This document shows positions 1 through 10,612 of a DNA stretch of 64,000 nucleotides, piece by piece. The DNA is taken from assembly GCF_036850765.1 (NCBI RefSeq), contig NC_089492.1:296059090-296123089 (forward strand), written 5' to 3'. A program made the position numbers and the translations under genes. This DNA comes from Saccopteryx bilineata (Eukaryota > Chordata > Mammalia > Chiroptera > Emballonuridae). Below the pieces are notes generated by a model. The model did not search any database. It saw only the letters and a list, made by a program, of their open reading frames with translations, and was not told the origin of the DNA. The first letter of the stretch is position 1; each line of letters begins with the position of its first letter.

Positions 1-96
1 ACATCAGTCTGTTCCTGTATGTGCCCCAACCCAGGATTGAACTCGCAACCTTTCTCTATTGGGATGATGTTCAAACTAACCGAGCTAGCCAGCCAG
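1..96 (-). repeat. tRNA-derived SINE fragment (bat, 'ctagc' head type)
   Basis: The reverse strand reads as the head of a tRNA-like SINE, including the B-box-like region near 'caaccc...ggattgaac'. It lies in the UBE2S intron and is cut by the window edge. Family assignment is by resemblance to the many other copies in this window. Confidence 0.6.
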
Positions 97-935
97 AGTG
101 GGAATATTTTTGTCAAGTCTAAATGGGGGAGAGCAGTGCAGGGGTGGTCCCCCATGGGCCACTTAAACCATTAGATCACCTGCTGCCTTCCCACACCCTC
201 ACAGCTTAAGACATTTTTTTAAACTGAATTTCTAATGAGCCCCTTGGGCAGATGGTTGGGAGGACAGGGAATTGTGTTTGCTGCAGGGCATAGGGGTGAA
301 TTCAGCCCCAAGGTATTCAGATCCCCAACCCTCTCCCTCTTCTCCCTGGAGTGTCAGTGGGGGCTGCCAGGGGACACCACCACTGGAGATGAGCTCACAG
401 AGTAACTTTTTGTCTTGGTGTCCTGATGGTCCGCAGGGGCCATGCCTCAACTCTTGTCAGCCTTGGCCGGGGCTGGGGGGGGGGGGGCTACAACAGGGGC
501 TTCCGGTTGTAGGTCGTGGTCCGAATTAGGGTCAGTCGTGGGTCCCTGGTCATCATCAGTGATGGATGCTGAGCTGGGGTGCTGCCCCTGTTTACAGGCT
601 GGGCTGGTCCTGTTGCCTGCTCAAGGCCAGGCACATTCTGGGGTGTCAGTGGAGGTGGAGGCAGGGCGCCCTTGACATCCTGGTGCCTTTCTCTGGTGTG
701 GCCCAGCCAAGCCAGAGTCTGTGGTTCTGCCCTTGGGATCCCTGTTAAAACCAGGGACAGCCCTGGGTTTACGCATCTTTCTGTGGTTCGGTAAGGGGAG
801 GTTTGCAGTCCAACAGGCCCAGGCGTGTGTCCTAGATTGTGCCTTTCATCTCCTAAGGACCCTTGGAGAAGTCCCTTCCCTGGATCACTGGTCCTCTGAG
901 CTCTGCCCCCCTAATTCTGGGCTCTCTTTCCATAG
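97..935 (+). other. UBE2S last intron (3' part)
   Basis: Intronic sequence before the UBE2S terminal exon. It ends in a pyrimidine-rich stretch and the acceptor 'tttccatag' at 927-935. No coding similarity is seen on either strand. There is a G-run near 472-487. The earlier UBE2S exons, which hold the catalytic cysteine, lie to the left of the window. Confidence 0.7.
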
Positions 936-1265
936 ACCATCAAGTGCCTGCTGATCCACCCTAACCCTGAGTCCGCCCTCAATGAGGAGGCAGGCCGCTT
1001 GCTTTTGGAGAACTACGAGGAATACGCGGCCCGCGCCCGCCTGCTCACGGAGATTCACGGTGGGGCCGGCGGGCCCAGCAGTGGGCTGCCCGAGGCCAGT
1101 CGGTCCCTGGCCAGTGTGGCCTCTGCCTCCGCCACTGACCCTGTGGCCCCTGGGGGCCTTGGAGGGGCCGAGGGGCCCATGGCCAAGAAGCATGCAGGCG
1201 AGCGGGACAAGAAACTGGCGGCTAAGAAGAAGACGGATAAGAAGCGGGCTCTGCGGCGGCTGTAG
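936..1265 (+). CDS. UBE2S: UBE2S, terminal coding exon (partial gene)
   Basis: Ubiquitin-conjugating enzyme E2 S extends Lys11-linked ubiquitin chains on substrates of the anaphase-promoting complex (APC/C) in mitosis. The exon opens in frame with [20 protein letters not shown], the last part of the UBC fold. It continues through [16 protein letters not shown] and ends with a lysine-rich tail, [13 protein letters not shown], then TAG at 1263-1265. In the known protein the basic C-terminal extension docks on the APC/C, so its near-identity to the human sequence fits a working gene. The linker between about 1065 and 1180 (Ala/Ser/Gly/Pro-rich) differs most from human. The acceptor AG is at 934-935 and the frame is open throughout. 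The catalytic cysteine is on an upstream exon not present here. The neighbour RPL28 is convergent, as in human. Confidence 0.97.
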   Translation, partial: TIKCLLIHPNPESALNEEAGRLLLENYEEYAARARLLTEIHGGAGGPSSGLPEASRSLASVASASATDPVAPGGLGGAEGPMAKKHAGERDKKLAAKKKTDKKRALRRL

Positions 1266-1378
1266 TGGGCTCTCCCTTCCCCATGCCTGCCCAACCCTCG
1301 ACTCTGTCTCTAAGTTATTTAAGTTATGGCTCGGGTGGGGGAGGGGACGGGGCACGGGGATCTGGATTTGTTTTTCTA

Positions 1379-1384
1379 AATAAA
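1379..1384 (+). terminator. UBE2S: UBE2S polyadenylation signal
   Basis: AATAAA lies 114 bases after the UBE2S stop codon. A GT-rich stretch ('accactgtgcctc') follows about 20 bases on. This gives a short 3' UTR. Confidence 0.85.
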
Positions 1385-1399
1385 GTTGGAAAAGCAAGC

Positions 1400-1985
1400 G
1401 ACCACTGTGCCTCTTAGTACCAGGTACCAGCCTCTGCCTCGGGCTCATGCAGTTGGTACCCCACCTTCAAGTCCACACATAGTCCAGCACTCAGCAGCCA
1501 CCTCTGTTCTATGGCAGCGAGGGTTGACAGCCCCTCACATCACATTTCCCATCTAAAGTGGGGTGGTAAGGGGCGGGTCCTAGGGCCTGCCCAACGCAGT
1601 GACAAGTCTGAGGACACGGTTCTTGCTTCCTCTGATGAGCTTTGTCCATCTGTCCTGGAGCGGAGCAAAGTTCTGTTCTCACAACACCAGATCCAGCATG
1701 TTCCTGGGAGCAACAAGTGACCAAGCCCTGGTCCAGTACAACCAACCCCATCCATGGTAAGAGTCTGTGCTCAGCGGGCACTCGGCTGGGTCTCATGCTG
1801 AAGGTGGGGTCTCCACCTGCCACGTTCTTTTCTCGAGTCCTCTTCAAGGTCATGGTGGATTTCAGTTCTGGGGGCTGTCCTCAGCTCTGGAAGCTGTCTG
1901 GGGTCCTGGCCCTCAGGCCTCAAATGCACAAGATTAGGGCCCAGTTGACAAGATTTGCTCTTGACTAATCACATGATGAGGTGGC
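1400..1985. other. Intergenic DNA, no gene seen
   Basis: Unique-looking moderately GC-rich sequence downstream of UBE2S. No open frame resembles a known protein and no repeat family was recognised. Confidence 0.5.
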
Positions 1986-1988
1986 CAC

Positions 1989-2354
1989 AACACTCTTTCC
2001 TCATGTATGGGATGCACATTTTTCCGAAAAAATTTAGGGTCTGGAAACTGGGTGCATCCTATACAGTGGCTGTAGATTTTTTTTTACTTGCATTTCTCGC
2101 TTTTTCGTGCTTGTTTTTGAATTCACTGTTGAAGACGGATTCATCCTCAGACAAAGATGAGGACAAGCTAATGGATAGGAGCTTTGACAGTGATGAAGAG
2201 TTGTATGGATGAATACAACTTGAGTTCAATAACTTGTATGTAATACTTTCTTTTTCAAATTTTGGGCCCCAGAATTAAAGTGCGTCTTATATGTGGGAGT
2301 GTCTTATACATGGGAGTGTCTTAAACGTGGGAGTATCTTATACATGGGAAATGC
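1989..2354 (+). mobile_element. Pogo/Tigger-like MITE, copy 1, with acidic coding remnant
   Basis: Degenerate terminal inverted repeats ('tttcctcatgtatgggatgc' on the left, 'tcttatacatgggaaat' on the right, with tandem 'gtgtcttatacatggga' units) bound about 365 bp. The inside encodes an acidic end, DSSSDKDEDKLMD...FDSDEELYG, with a stop at 2210-2212. A second copy in the opposite orientation at 18695-19018 has the same TIRs and a stop-broken version of the same peptide. TA target preference (seen at copy 2) and TIR style suggest the Tc1/mariner-pogo superfamily. That placement is inference. Confidence 0.6.
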
Positions 2355-2518
2355 GGTTTGCTTAAGTTTCTCATCCACTATTCACACTTTTGTTGCCCTG
2401 TGCTGGGCCCCAGGGCACAAGGTTAAAAATGACCATAAAATGGAAAGAGGAAGACAGATCTACACAAAAGCCCGTACATGGATTTCAGGGTTGCTGCCTT
2501 AATAACAAACACAGAACT

Positions 2519-2712
2519 GCTGACCTGTGGTGGCGCAGTGGATAAAGCGTCGACCTGGAAATGCTGAGGTCGCCGGTTCGAAACCCTGGGCTTGCCTGGT
2601 CAAGGCACATATGGGAGTTGATGCTTCCAGCTCCTCCCCCCTTCTCTCTCTCTGTCCTCTCTCTCCCTCTCTCTCCTCTCTAAAAATGAATTAAAACAAA
2701 CAAACAAACAAA
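2519..2712 (+). repeat. Bat tRNA SINE, short type ('cctgacctgtggtggcgcag')
   Basis: Head 'tgacctgtggtggcgcagtg', B-box-like 'ggttcgaaaccc', a CT-rich middle and an A-rich 'aaaacaaacaaacaaa' tail identify a near full-length copy. At least a dozen similar copies lie in the window. Confidence 0.9.
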
Positions 2713-3209
2713 AAACAAACAGAACTGGAAATTACCCGAATGTTCTTGAGATGAATGAGTCAAGGAATTGTGAGTTCCTACAATGAGATGCCACTTAGCA
2801 AAATACTGATCCGCAGAAGCCTCATACAGAAGGGTGCCAAATGATCCCAGGTATATGAAATTCTAGAACAGGCCGAGCTAATCACTAATGCCTGACAGCA
2901 GACTGTTGGCAGTCTGGGATCAGGGAGCTGCAAATGAGAGGCATGGGTGAGTTTTTTTGGGGTGATAAACATATTCCAGGTCTTGATTTTTGTGGTCACA
3001 TGGGTGCATAAATTGGTCAAAACTTGCCAAACTATATCCTCAAAACAGATGTATTTCACTTTGTGTAAAGTCCATTTCAAGTTTTTGTTAATCAAGCACT
3101 GCTCAGAGTGAAAGGCAAGTCAGTAAGACAAGATATTTGCAAGTTATATAACCCAAAAGGGCTAATCTAAAGAATACTTTAAAATCTACAGATCAATAAG
3201 AAAAAGCTC

Positions 3210-3610
3210 GGCCCTGGCCGGTTGGCTCAGCGGTAGAGTGTCGGCCTAGCGTGCGGAAGACCCGGGTTCGATTCCCGGCCAGGGCACACAGGAGAAGCGC
3301 CCATTTGCTTCTCCACCCCTCCGCCGCGCTTTCCTCTCTGTCTCTCTCTTCCCCTCCCGCAGCCAAGGCTCCATTGGAGCAAAGATGGCCCAGGCGCTGG
3401 GGATGGCTCTGTGGCCTCTGCCCCAGGCGCTAGAATGGCTCTGGTCGCAACATGGCGACGCCCAGGAGGGGCAGAGCATCGCCCCCTGGTGGGCAGAGCA
3501 TCGCCCCTGGTGGGCATGCCGGGTGGATCCCGGTCGGGCGCATGCGGGAGTCTGTCTGACTGTCTCTCCCTGTTTCCAGCTTCAGAAAAAAAAATGAAAA
3601 AAATAATAAT
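3210..3610 (+). repeat. Bat tRNA SINE, long type
   Basis: Starts 'gccctggccggttggctcag', contains 'gggttcgattcccggccagg' and the long body ('gcagccaaggctccattgg', 'ccctggtgggc'), and ends in an A-rich tail. Near-identical flanks (aagaaaaagctcg, ending at 3210 and at 3626) are target-site duplications. Confidence 0.92.
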
Positions 3611-3628
3611 AAGAAGAAAAAGCTCGAA

Positions 3629-3885
3629 AGCCTGACTGGTGGTGGTGCAGTGGATAGAGCTTCGACCTGGGACACTAAGGACCCAGACTGGAAACCTTGA
3701 GGTCGTTGCCTTGAAGCCCAAGGTTGCTGGCTTGAGCAAGGGTTCACTCACTCTGCTGCAGCCCCCTAGGTCAAGGGACATATGAGAAAGCAATCAATGA
3801 ACAACTAAAGTGGTTCAACAAAGAATTGATGCTTCTCATCTCTCTTCCTTCCTGTTTCTCTGTCTCAGAAAAAAATTTAAAAGTA
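3629..3885 (+). repeat. Bat tRNA SINE, tandem-motif type ('ttgag' repeats)
   Basis: Head 'cctgactggtggtggtgcag' followed by 'aaggttgctggcttgagcaa' modules and 'aagcaatcaatgaacaacta' near the tail. This is the third SINE subfamily of the window. Confidence 0.85.
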
Positions 3886-4049
3886 CTAAAGAAAAATGGA
3901 CAAAAGCACTTGAAATCCAAATCACTATCAAACACATGAAAAGGCACTCACCCCCCTTAGTTACTGGGAAAGCACAAAGTAAGCCAAAATTGATATCACT
4001 ACACTCCTATGAAATCCAACAGTTTCAAAGTCTGAAAAAAACTAAGTAT

Positions 4050-4350
4050 AGGCACTGGCAGTTTGCTCAGTGGATCGAGTGTCAGCTCACCATGCAGATG
4101 TCCCGGGTTCGATTCCTGGTCAGGGCACACATGAGAAGCAACCATCTGCTTCTCTTCTCCCTCTTCTCTCCCCTTTCCCTTCTCATAGCCAGTGGCTCGA
4201 CTGGTTTGAGTGTCAGCCCCTGGTGCTGAGGATAGCTGGGTTGATTCAAGCATCAGCCCCAGACAGGGGTTGCCAAGTGGATCCTGGTCTGGTCGCATGT
4301 GGGAGTCTGTCTATCTCCTCTCCTCTCACTTATAAAACAAAACAAAAACA
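4050..4350 (+). repeat. Bat tRNA SINE, long type, diverged
   Basis: Contains 'gtcccgggttcgattcctgg' and the long-type body, ending in 'aaaacaaaacaaaaacaaga'. 'actaagtat' occurs on both sides (about 4040-4050 and 4361-4369), consistent with a target-site duplication. Confidence 0.8.
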
Positions 4351-4548
4351 AGAAACAAATACTAAGTATTGACACAGTTGTAGAGCTAAAGACACTCATT
4401 TGCTCCTGGTGGGGGCATGAAATGTTTGGTACAGTTAAAATAACACACATCTTATTACTCAACATTCTTGAACATAATAGCACAGGCTTTTGTCCTGACT
4501 GCACATGTATAAACATATTTATATATTCAAGAAATAATACAACACAGC

Positions 4549-5118
4549 CATAGCCAGTTATCTCAGTTGGTTAAGAGTGTCATCCCAGGCCCTGGCTGGT
4601 TGGCTCAGTAGTAGAGCATTGGCCCTAATGTGTGGAAGTCCTGGGTTCGATTCTCAGTCAGAGCATACAGGAGAAGCACCCATCTGCTTCTCCATCCTTC
4701 CCCCTCTCCTTTCACCATATGTCTCTCTTCCCCTCCCAAGTGGAAGGCTCCATTGGAGCAAAGTTGGACCGGGCGCTGAGGACAGCTCCATGGCCTCAGC
4801 CTCAGGCACTAGAATGGCTCCGATTGCAATGGAACAACACCTCAAATGGGTAGAGTGTCGCTCCCTAGTCGGCAGCCGGGTGGATCCCGGTCAGATGCAT
4901 GTGGGAGTCTGTCTGTCTGCTTCCTCGCTTCTCACTTCAGGAAAAAAAAAAAAAAGTGTCATCCCAGAAGGACAAGGCTGCAGTTTTGATCCCGGCAGGG
5001 CACACATGGGAAGCAACCAAAGAATGAACAACTGAGTGGAACAACAAATGAATACTTCCCTTCCTCCTCCCCTCTCTCTTTTGCTCTCTCCGTGTCTCTA
5101 AAAATCAATAAAAAATAA
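4549..5118 (+). repeat. Older tRNA SINE ('gttggttaagag' type) split by a younger SINE
   Basis: The head 'agccagttatctcagttggt' lies at 4554-4573. The body resumes at 4968 and ends at an A-rich tail near 5115. The interruption is the long-type SINE at 4589-4955. Confidence 0.8.
4589..4955 (+). repeat. Bat tRNA SINE, long type, inserted in an older SINE
   Basis: Full long-type body from 'gccctggctggttggctcag' to an A-tail. It is bounded by an exact 12-bp target duplication, gtgtcatcccag, at 4577-4588 and 4956-4967. Confidence 0.92.
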
Positions 5119-5218
5119 GCCCTTGGCCCAATAGTTTTGTTGGTTGGAGCCTTGTCTCAGAACATAGAGATTGCCAGTTTGACTCCCTGGTCAGGGCACA
5201 TACAGGACCACCAGCTCA
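5119..5218 (+). repeat. tRNA SINE fragment
   Basis: tRNA-like head and B-box region ('ccagtttgactccctggtca') without a normal tail. A purine tract follows directly. Confidence 0.65.
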
Positions 5219-5322
5219 ATGGAGGGAGGGAGGGAGGGAAGGAAGGAAGAAAGGAAGGAAGGAAGGAAGGGAGGGAGGGAGGGAGGGAGGGAAGGAGAAA
5301 GGAAGGAAAGATGGAAGGAAGA
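5219..5322 (+). repeat. (GGGA/GGAA)n purine microsatellite
   Basis: About 100 bp of tandem ggga and ggaa units. It probably grew from the tail of the SINE just before it. Confidence 0.95.
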
Positions 5323-5544
5323 TCTTCAGCTGCTTTACCTGGGTGAGGCTGACATGGGTGCTTCCTTCACAGTTATTTTTATTTTTAAGTAAACATATTT
5401 TAAACATAAAGCTCATTATGTACTGATATGGACCAATCTCCAGAACAGGTTGTAAAAGAAATGACACTATGCACACAGTGTGAATAATATGCTACCATTT
5501 CTGTTTGGTTCCTTTAAATTTTGTTTGAAAGAGTAGGCGTGCCA

Positions 5545-5715
5545 GACCTGTGGTGGTGCAGGGGATAGAGCATCAACCTGGAATGCTGAGGTCACCAGTT
5601 CGAAACCCTGGGCTTGCCTGGTCAAGGCATATATGAGAAACGACCACTACGAGTTGATGCTTCGTGCTGCTTGACATCCCACCCCTCTCAAAAATCAATA
5701 AATAAAATCTTTAAA
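5545..5715 (+). repeat. Bat tRNA SINE, short type
   Basis: 'cagacctgtggtggtgcagg' head, 'agttcgaaaccctgggcttg' and an 'aataaataaaa' tail. Confidence 0.88.
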
Positions 5716-5764
5716 AACAGAATGTGTGTATCCTTGGTTGTGTGTGTATTTAATACCTCTAGTA

Positions 5765-6484
5765 CAGGGATTGGGAACATTTTTGGCTGAGAGAGCCATG
5801 TATGCCACATATTTTAAAATGTAATTCCGTGAGAGCCATATAACCACCCATGTACATTACGCATTATCCAATAAAAATTTGGTGTTGTCCTGGAGGACAG
5901 CTGTGATTGGCACCAGCCACCCGCAACCATGAACATGAGCAGTAGAAAATGAATGGACTATATAATACATGAGAATGTTTTATATATATATATAATATAT
6001 ATTTTATGTATATATTATTTATTTATTTATTTATTTATTGTATTTTTCCGAAGCTGGAAACGGGGAGGCAGTCAGACAGATTCCTGCTTGCGCCCGACCA
6101 GGATCCACCCGGCACGCCCACCAGGGGGCGATGCTCTGCCCATCCGGGGCATCGCTCTGTTGCAACCAGAGCCATTCTAGCGCCTGAGGCATAGGCCATC
6201 TTTGCTCCAATGGAGCCTTGGCTGTGGGAGGGGAAGAGAGAGACAGAGAGGAAGGAGAGGGGGAGGGGTGGAGAAGCAGATGGGCGCTTCTCCTGTGTGC
6301 CCTGGCCAGGAATCGAACCCGGGACTTCTGCATGCCAGGCCGACGCTCTACCACTGAGCCAAACGGCCGGGGCCTTGTTTTATATTTTTAACGTTATTTT
6401 TTTTATTAAAGATTTGTCTGTGAGCCAGATGCAGCCATCAAAAAAGCCACATCTGGCTCGCAAGCCATAGGTTCCCGACCCCTG
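5765..6484 (+). mobile_element. hAT-type MITE with 8-bp target duplication, split by a SINE
   Basis: The left end 'cagggattgggaac' is the imperfect inverse of the right end 'gttcccgacccctg'. The flanks ctctagta (5757-5764) and ctttagta (6485-6492) form an 8-bp target duplication with one mismatch, the hallmark of hAT elements. The inside has the mirrored 'gagagccatgtatgccac' and 'cacatctggctcgcaagcc' regions. No transposase frame is present, so it is non-autonomous. A long-type SINE (6038-6374) splits it. Confidence 0.88.
6038..6374 (-). repeat. Bat tRNA SINE, long type, inside the hAT element
   Basis: Reverse-oriented copy: tail 'ttatttatttattg' on the left, head complement 'ccaaacggccggggcc' on the right. 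It lies wholly inside the hAT MITE, so it is younger. Confidence 0.92.
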
Positions 6485-6569
6485 CTTTAGTAGGTCACAT
6501 TAGAAGCCGCAATTATGTCTCAAGAAGGAGAGCCAGGAATACCCTGTGCATGTTACCCATTCAAAAAGC

Positions 6570-6912
6570 AGCAACATTTAAAAAAAATTTTTTTTTTTTT
6601 TTTACAGAGGCAGAGATAGGGACAGACAGACAGGAACGGAGAGAGATGAGAAGCATCAATCATCAGTTTCTCGTTGCGCGTTGCGACTTCTTAGTTGTTC
6701 ATTGATTGCTTTCTCACATGTGCCTTGACCGTGGGCCTTCAGCAGACCGAGTAACCCCCTGCTGGACCCAGCGACCTTGGGTCCAAGCTGGTGAGCTCTT
6801 TGCTCAAGCCAGATGAGACCGCGCTCAAGCTGGCGACCTCGGGGTCTCGAACCTGGGTCCTTCCGCATCCCAGTCTGACGCTCTATCCACTGCGCCACCA
6901 CCTGGTCAGGCT
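6570..6912 (-). repeat. Bat tRNA SINE, 'ttgag'-module type
   Basis: Right edge 'ccaccacctggtcaggc' is the complement of the head. 'tcattgattgctttctcaca' and 'gaccttgggtccaagctggt' are diagnostic of this subfamily. Confidence 0.9.
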
Positions 6913-7069
6913 AAAAAATTTTTTAAGGAAAACAAGTTTCTACAAAGAAACAGCTCCCTCCCAGTCAGTCCTTTCTCCCCAACATCCAGTTCTCTGAATC
7001 CATACAACCTACCTTACCAGGTGCTTGCATACTTTTCTGGGTAAAAACAAACAAAGGCAAGCAAACTTA

Positions 7070-7668
7070 CCGTATTTTTCACTTCATAAGACGTACTTTT
7101 TTTTTTTTTTTTTTTTCATTTTTCTGAAGCTGGAAACGGGGAGAGACAGTCAGACACTCCCGCATGCGCCTGACCGGGATCCACCCGGCACGCCCACCAG
7201 GGGCGACGCTCTGCCCACCAGGGGGCGATGCTCTGCCCATCCTGGGCGTCGCCATGTTGCGACCAGAGCCACTCTAGCGCCTGGGGCAGAGGCCACAGAG
7301 CCATCCCCAGCGCCTGGGCCATCTTTGCTCCAATGGAGCCTTGGCTGCGGGAGGGGAAGAGAGAGACAGAGAGGAAAGCGCTGCGGAGGGGTGGAGAAGC
7401 AAATGGGCGCTTCTCCTGTGTGCCCTGGCCGGGAATCGAACCCGGGTCCTCCGCACGCTAGGCCGACGCTCTACCGCTGAGCCAACCGGCCAGGGCCAAG
7501 ACGTACTTTTTTACCCCCAAAAGTGGAGGGGAAAATGCCCGTGCGTCTTATGGACCAAAAAATATGGTATTTTATTAAATATTTTAACACACCATTTGGT
7601 TTAGATTTTTTTTTTTCTTATTTTCCTCCTTAAAACCCTAGGTGCGTCTTATGGAACGAAAAATACGG
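7070..7668. mobile_element. Pogo-like MITE (second family), split by a SINE
   Basis: Left end 'ccgtatttttcacttcataa' and right end 'ttatggaacgaaaaatacgg' are inverted repeats. Internal 'gtgcgtcttatgg' occurs twice. There is no coding region. A reverse-oriented SINE sits between two copies of aagacgtactttttt. Confidence 0.75.
7104..7497 (-). repeat. Bat tRNA SINE, long type, inside a MITE
   Basis: T-rich tail on the left, head complement 'gccaaccggccagggcc' on the right. The 15-base target duplication aagacgtactttttt begins at about 7089 and at 7498. The body closely matches the copies at 3210 and 43159, so it is young. Confidence 0.93.
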
Positions 7669-8225
7669 CCGATATCTATCCCGCTAAGCCACTGGCGGGG
7701 TCTGGACAGAGCATGCCTCACCTTGCTTTTTTTTTTTTCCCCCCCACACCTTGCTTTTTTTGACTTAACAGCAACTCTGGAAGTCTGTTCGTGTCAGCAT
7801 GACAGTTGTTCCCGGCTCCTGGCCGCCTGGTTCCTTCACAGAGTTGTCATCCTTCGCATCACATGTCCTGGACGCACTGACTGAGCAGGCCACAACGTGT
7901 CACCTTGGCCAGTACAAGCGCCCCGGGTGTCTGGGTGCAGGGAAGTGAGGTGGTGGTGGGTCTCATCAGCTCTGCCAAGGGACTGTCATGGGAATGGTAG
8001 GCGGGGTCAGGTCCATTCACTGGGGAAGGCTGGACTGGTTGGAGGTGGCTGTCAGGAGCTCCTCGTTTGGGTGTGGAGTTAGGGTCCTGGCCCCCTAACC
8101 CGAACACGGGTCCTGAGAGAAGTCCTTTGCCCTGGACCTTTTCTGTTCAAGGTCAAGGAAATGGGGACAGGGAGCAGGGTTCTCCTCTCTGCACAGGGTC
8201 CCCAGGAGGGCGGGACAGGAAATCC
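7669..8225. other. Intergenic DNA, no gene seen
   Basis: Unassigned sequence with T-runs near 7728-7762. No coding or repeat signature was recognised. Confidence 0.5.
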
Positions 8226-8227
8226 CT

Positions 8228-8600
8228 TTTTTTTTTTCTGTATTTTTCTGAAGTTGGAAATGGGGAGGCAGTCAGACAGACTCCATAATGCGCCCGACCG
8301 GGATCCACCCAGCATGCCCATCAGGGGGCGATGCTCTGCCCATCTGGGGCATTGCTCTGTTGCAACCAGAGCCGTTCTAGCGCCTGAGGCAGAGGCCACA
8401 GAGCCATCCTCAGTGCCCGGGCCAACTTTGCGCCAATGGAGCCTTGGCTGTGGGAGGGGAAGAGAGAGACAGAGAGGAAGGAGAGGGGGAGGGGTGGAGA
8501 AGCAGATGGGCGCCTCTCCTGTGTGCCCTGGCCGAGAATTGAACCCGGGACTCCTGCACGCCAGGCTGACGCTCTACCACTGAGCAAAACGGCCAGGGCC
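8228..8600 (-). repeat. Bat tRNA SINE, long type
   Basis: Reverse-oriented full copy. 'ggaaatccc' before and 'gggaatcccc' after resemble a diverged target duplication. Confidence 0.9.
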
Positions 8601-9895
8601 GGGAATCCCCTTTTGATACTAGATCCTTGGTTACCGGCATAGTGGCCGGCACAGTTGGTACGAAGGAAATGTGTCAGGACCTGTGATGTCGGTGACCTGC
8701 CCACATGTGAGCCTCTTTCCACATCTGTGGGGTGGAAATGTCTGGGGTACTTGGATGAGAAATGGCCACTCCACACGTGTACACGTGTACATGTACACAC
8801 ACACACACATATCTACACACTGGGCATGGACAGAAAGAATAGAGGCAAGGTCCAACTTCTCATGGAACTTATGCTCTGCTAACTTAATTAAGAAGCTCTT
8901 GCTATGTGCAGGCTCTGTCTTCAGCCCTGTGTGATCATTAGCTCCTTGCATCTTAACAACAGTTGCAGAGGTCTAGTGACTTGCTCAAGGCCACCAACCT
9001 AGGGGCCAAGGTGGTAGCTGAACACCTGTCATCACAGGTGGTGAGAAACACCAAGAGGTTTGAGGCATGCAAGCAAGGGGTGAGAAGGCAAGAACCTTCT
9101 TTGGACAGGCCTTAGAGGAAGACCCAAGAGGTCTGACGCCATAACAAGAGGCAGCCTCTGGAAACAGGAATGTCAGGGGTAGCAGGGTGGATAGGAACAC
9201 TGGAAAGGCTGAGGTGGGACTGAGAGGCAGAGCGAGACCCCACAGAGCCTGCAGCGGGGTGGCTGGTCCCCAAGGGCTCCTGTGGAGAACCAGGAGCATG
9301 TGAGAGACAGACAGCCTGTGGCAGGACAGACAGAGGGGCTCACACTCCCAGCCTAGCTGAAGGTCGAAAATTGGCAGGCCAGGTCCTTAGACAAGAACAG
9401 GCTGTTGAATGATGTGGGAGCCCGTTGGCAGGAAGCCTGGGGCTGCCACCACCCCCCTGGCTGACTTGTGTGGGCCTGTGCTACTCTCCAGGGGTTGGGT
9501 TGCAAGGACTCACAAGCTGTCATTGTCTCCTGTTTTCAGACAGTTGAAGATGGGCACTGGTAGCCCCAAACCAGCCGCCATGGCACAATGGGGGCCCTGG
9601 GCTGACCCTACCACCAAGTTGTAAGACATTCCTGGAGCGGTTATCATCCACCCCAGGATCACCTGCATCCTTCAGGTTGAAAAAGGGTCACCTCTCTCCT
9701 GAGGGGTAGACAGCCCTCCCCCAAGTTCCTATCATGAGTGTCCACAGACAGGGTCCAGACAATCAAGACCAGGATGGTCACCAGTCTCGCCTTTGTAGGC
9801 CACACACTGGGGCAGGTGGGCGGACCTGGCCACACCCACTGTGCTGACCTATCTAGATCCCGGGCCTTTAGACTCATGGATCAAACATTGTCATC
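8601..9895. other. Intergenic DNA with a MIR-like remnant
   Basis: Mostly unassigned. 'catcttaacaacagttgcag...agtgacttgctcaaggccac' at about 8945-8993 resembles an ancient MIR SINE. There is a short CA/GT tract near 8770-8810. No gene is seen. Confidence 0.5.
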
Positions 9896-9896
9896 T

Positions 9897-10245
9897 AAAA
9901 ATAGAGCATCCATCTGGGATGCTAAGGTCCCAGATTTAAAAACCCCAAAGTTGCCCTGGCCGGACAGCTCAGTTGATGAGAGCATTGTCCAGAATTACAG
10001 AGGCTGCTCTGGCTCAATCCCATCAAAGCACATCCAGGAACAGATTGAGGTACCTGTCTCTCCCTTCCTCTAAAAATCAATAAAAAAAAACCCCAATCCA
10101 AGTTGCTGGCTTGAGCAGGCTCACCAGCTTGAGCAAGGGGTCACTGCTCAACTGGTGCCCCCCAGTCAAGGAACATACAAGAAGCAATGAACAACTAAAG
10201 TAACCCAACTACAAGTTAAAGTTTCTCATCCACCCCCCACCCCCC
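9897..10245 (+). repeat. 'ttgag'-type SINE split by another SINE
   Basis: The head part 'atagagcatccatctgggat' is at 9901 onward and the 3' modules ('gcttgagcaaggggtcactg') at about 10100-10245. Between them, 9956-10082 is a different tRNA SINE ('ccctggccggacagctcagt') bounded by 'aaaccccaa' on both sides. Confidence 0.8.
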
Positions 10246-10612
10246 CAAAAAAAGTCATCTACGGCCTTGAAGCTGTCATGTTCTAGCAGTGTGGAAATCT
10301 TAGATTATTCTGAGGATTTGACTTATTTACTCTGTACTTACAAATTTCTCACTGAGGTCATCTCCAATGCACTGAATGCAGGAACTTCCACCAACTCCTA
10401 GCTCTCCCCACCAGAGCAGGGGCGCTGGACCAAAGCACACACTGGGACTGGGCTCCCCCAGCTGGACACAGTCCCTCCTGTCCCCACACCCTTTGACTTG
10501 TTTGCTACCAGTGGGTATGGAGGTCCCCCAGGAACAAGCTGGCCGTTATAGTGACATGGCCTGGGTCACACACATAGGGCCAATGGGCTGTGGTCAAATA
10601 GGCCTGGAAGAC

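Larger units (their letters stand above)
2745..5530. repeat. Old LINE (probably L1) sequence broken up by SINEs
   Basis: The AT-rich stretches 2745-3205, 3886-4045, 4356-4548 and 5345-5530 look like successive pieces of a degenerate LINE-1 (for example 'ctatgcacacagtgtgaataatatgctacc'-type text). They are separated by SINE insertions at about 3210-3610, 3630-3885, 4050-4350 and 4549-5118. No open reading frame survives. The L1 assignment rests on general resemblance only. Confidence 0.4.

Noticed and set aside
3227..3793. Recurrent 100-190 codon frames such as those at 3227, 7025, 8161, 43174 and 54175
   Set aside because: They are the same antisense or sense reading of the long-type SINE in several copies. 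The identical peptide in each copy shows repeat origin.
5219..5322. Possible regulatory purine tract
   Set aside because: Sits at the tail of a SINE and has the simple structure of a microsatellite. No gene is nearby.
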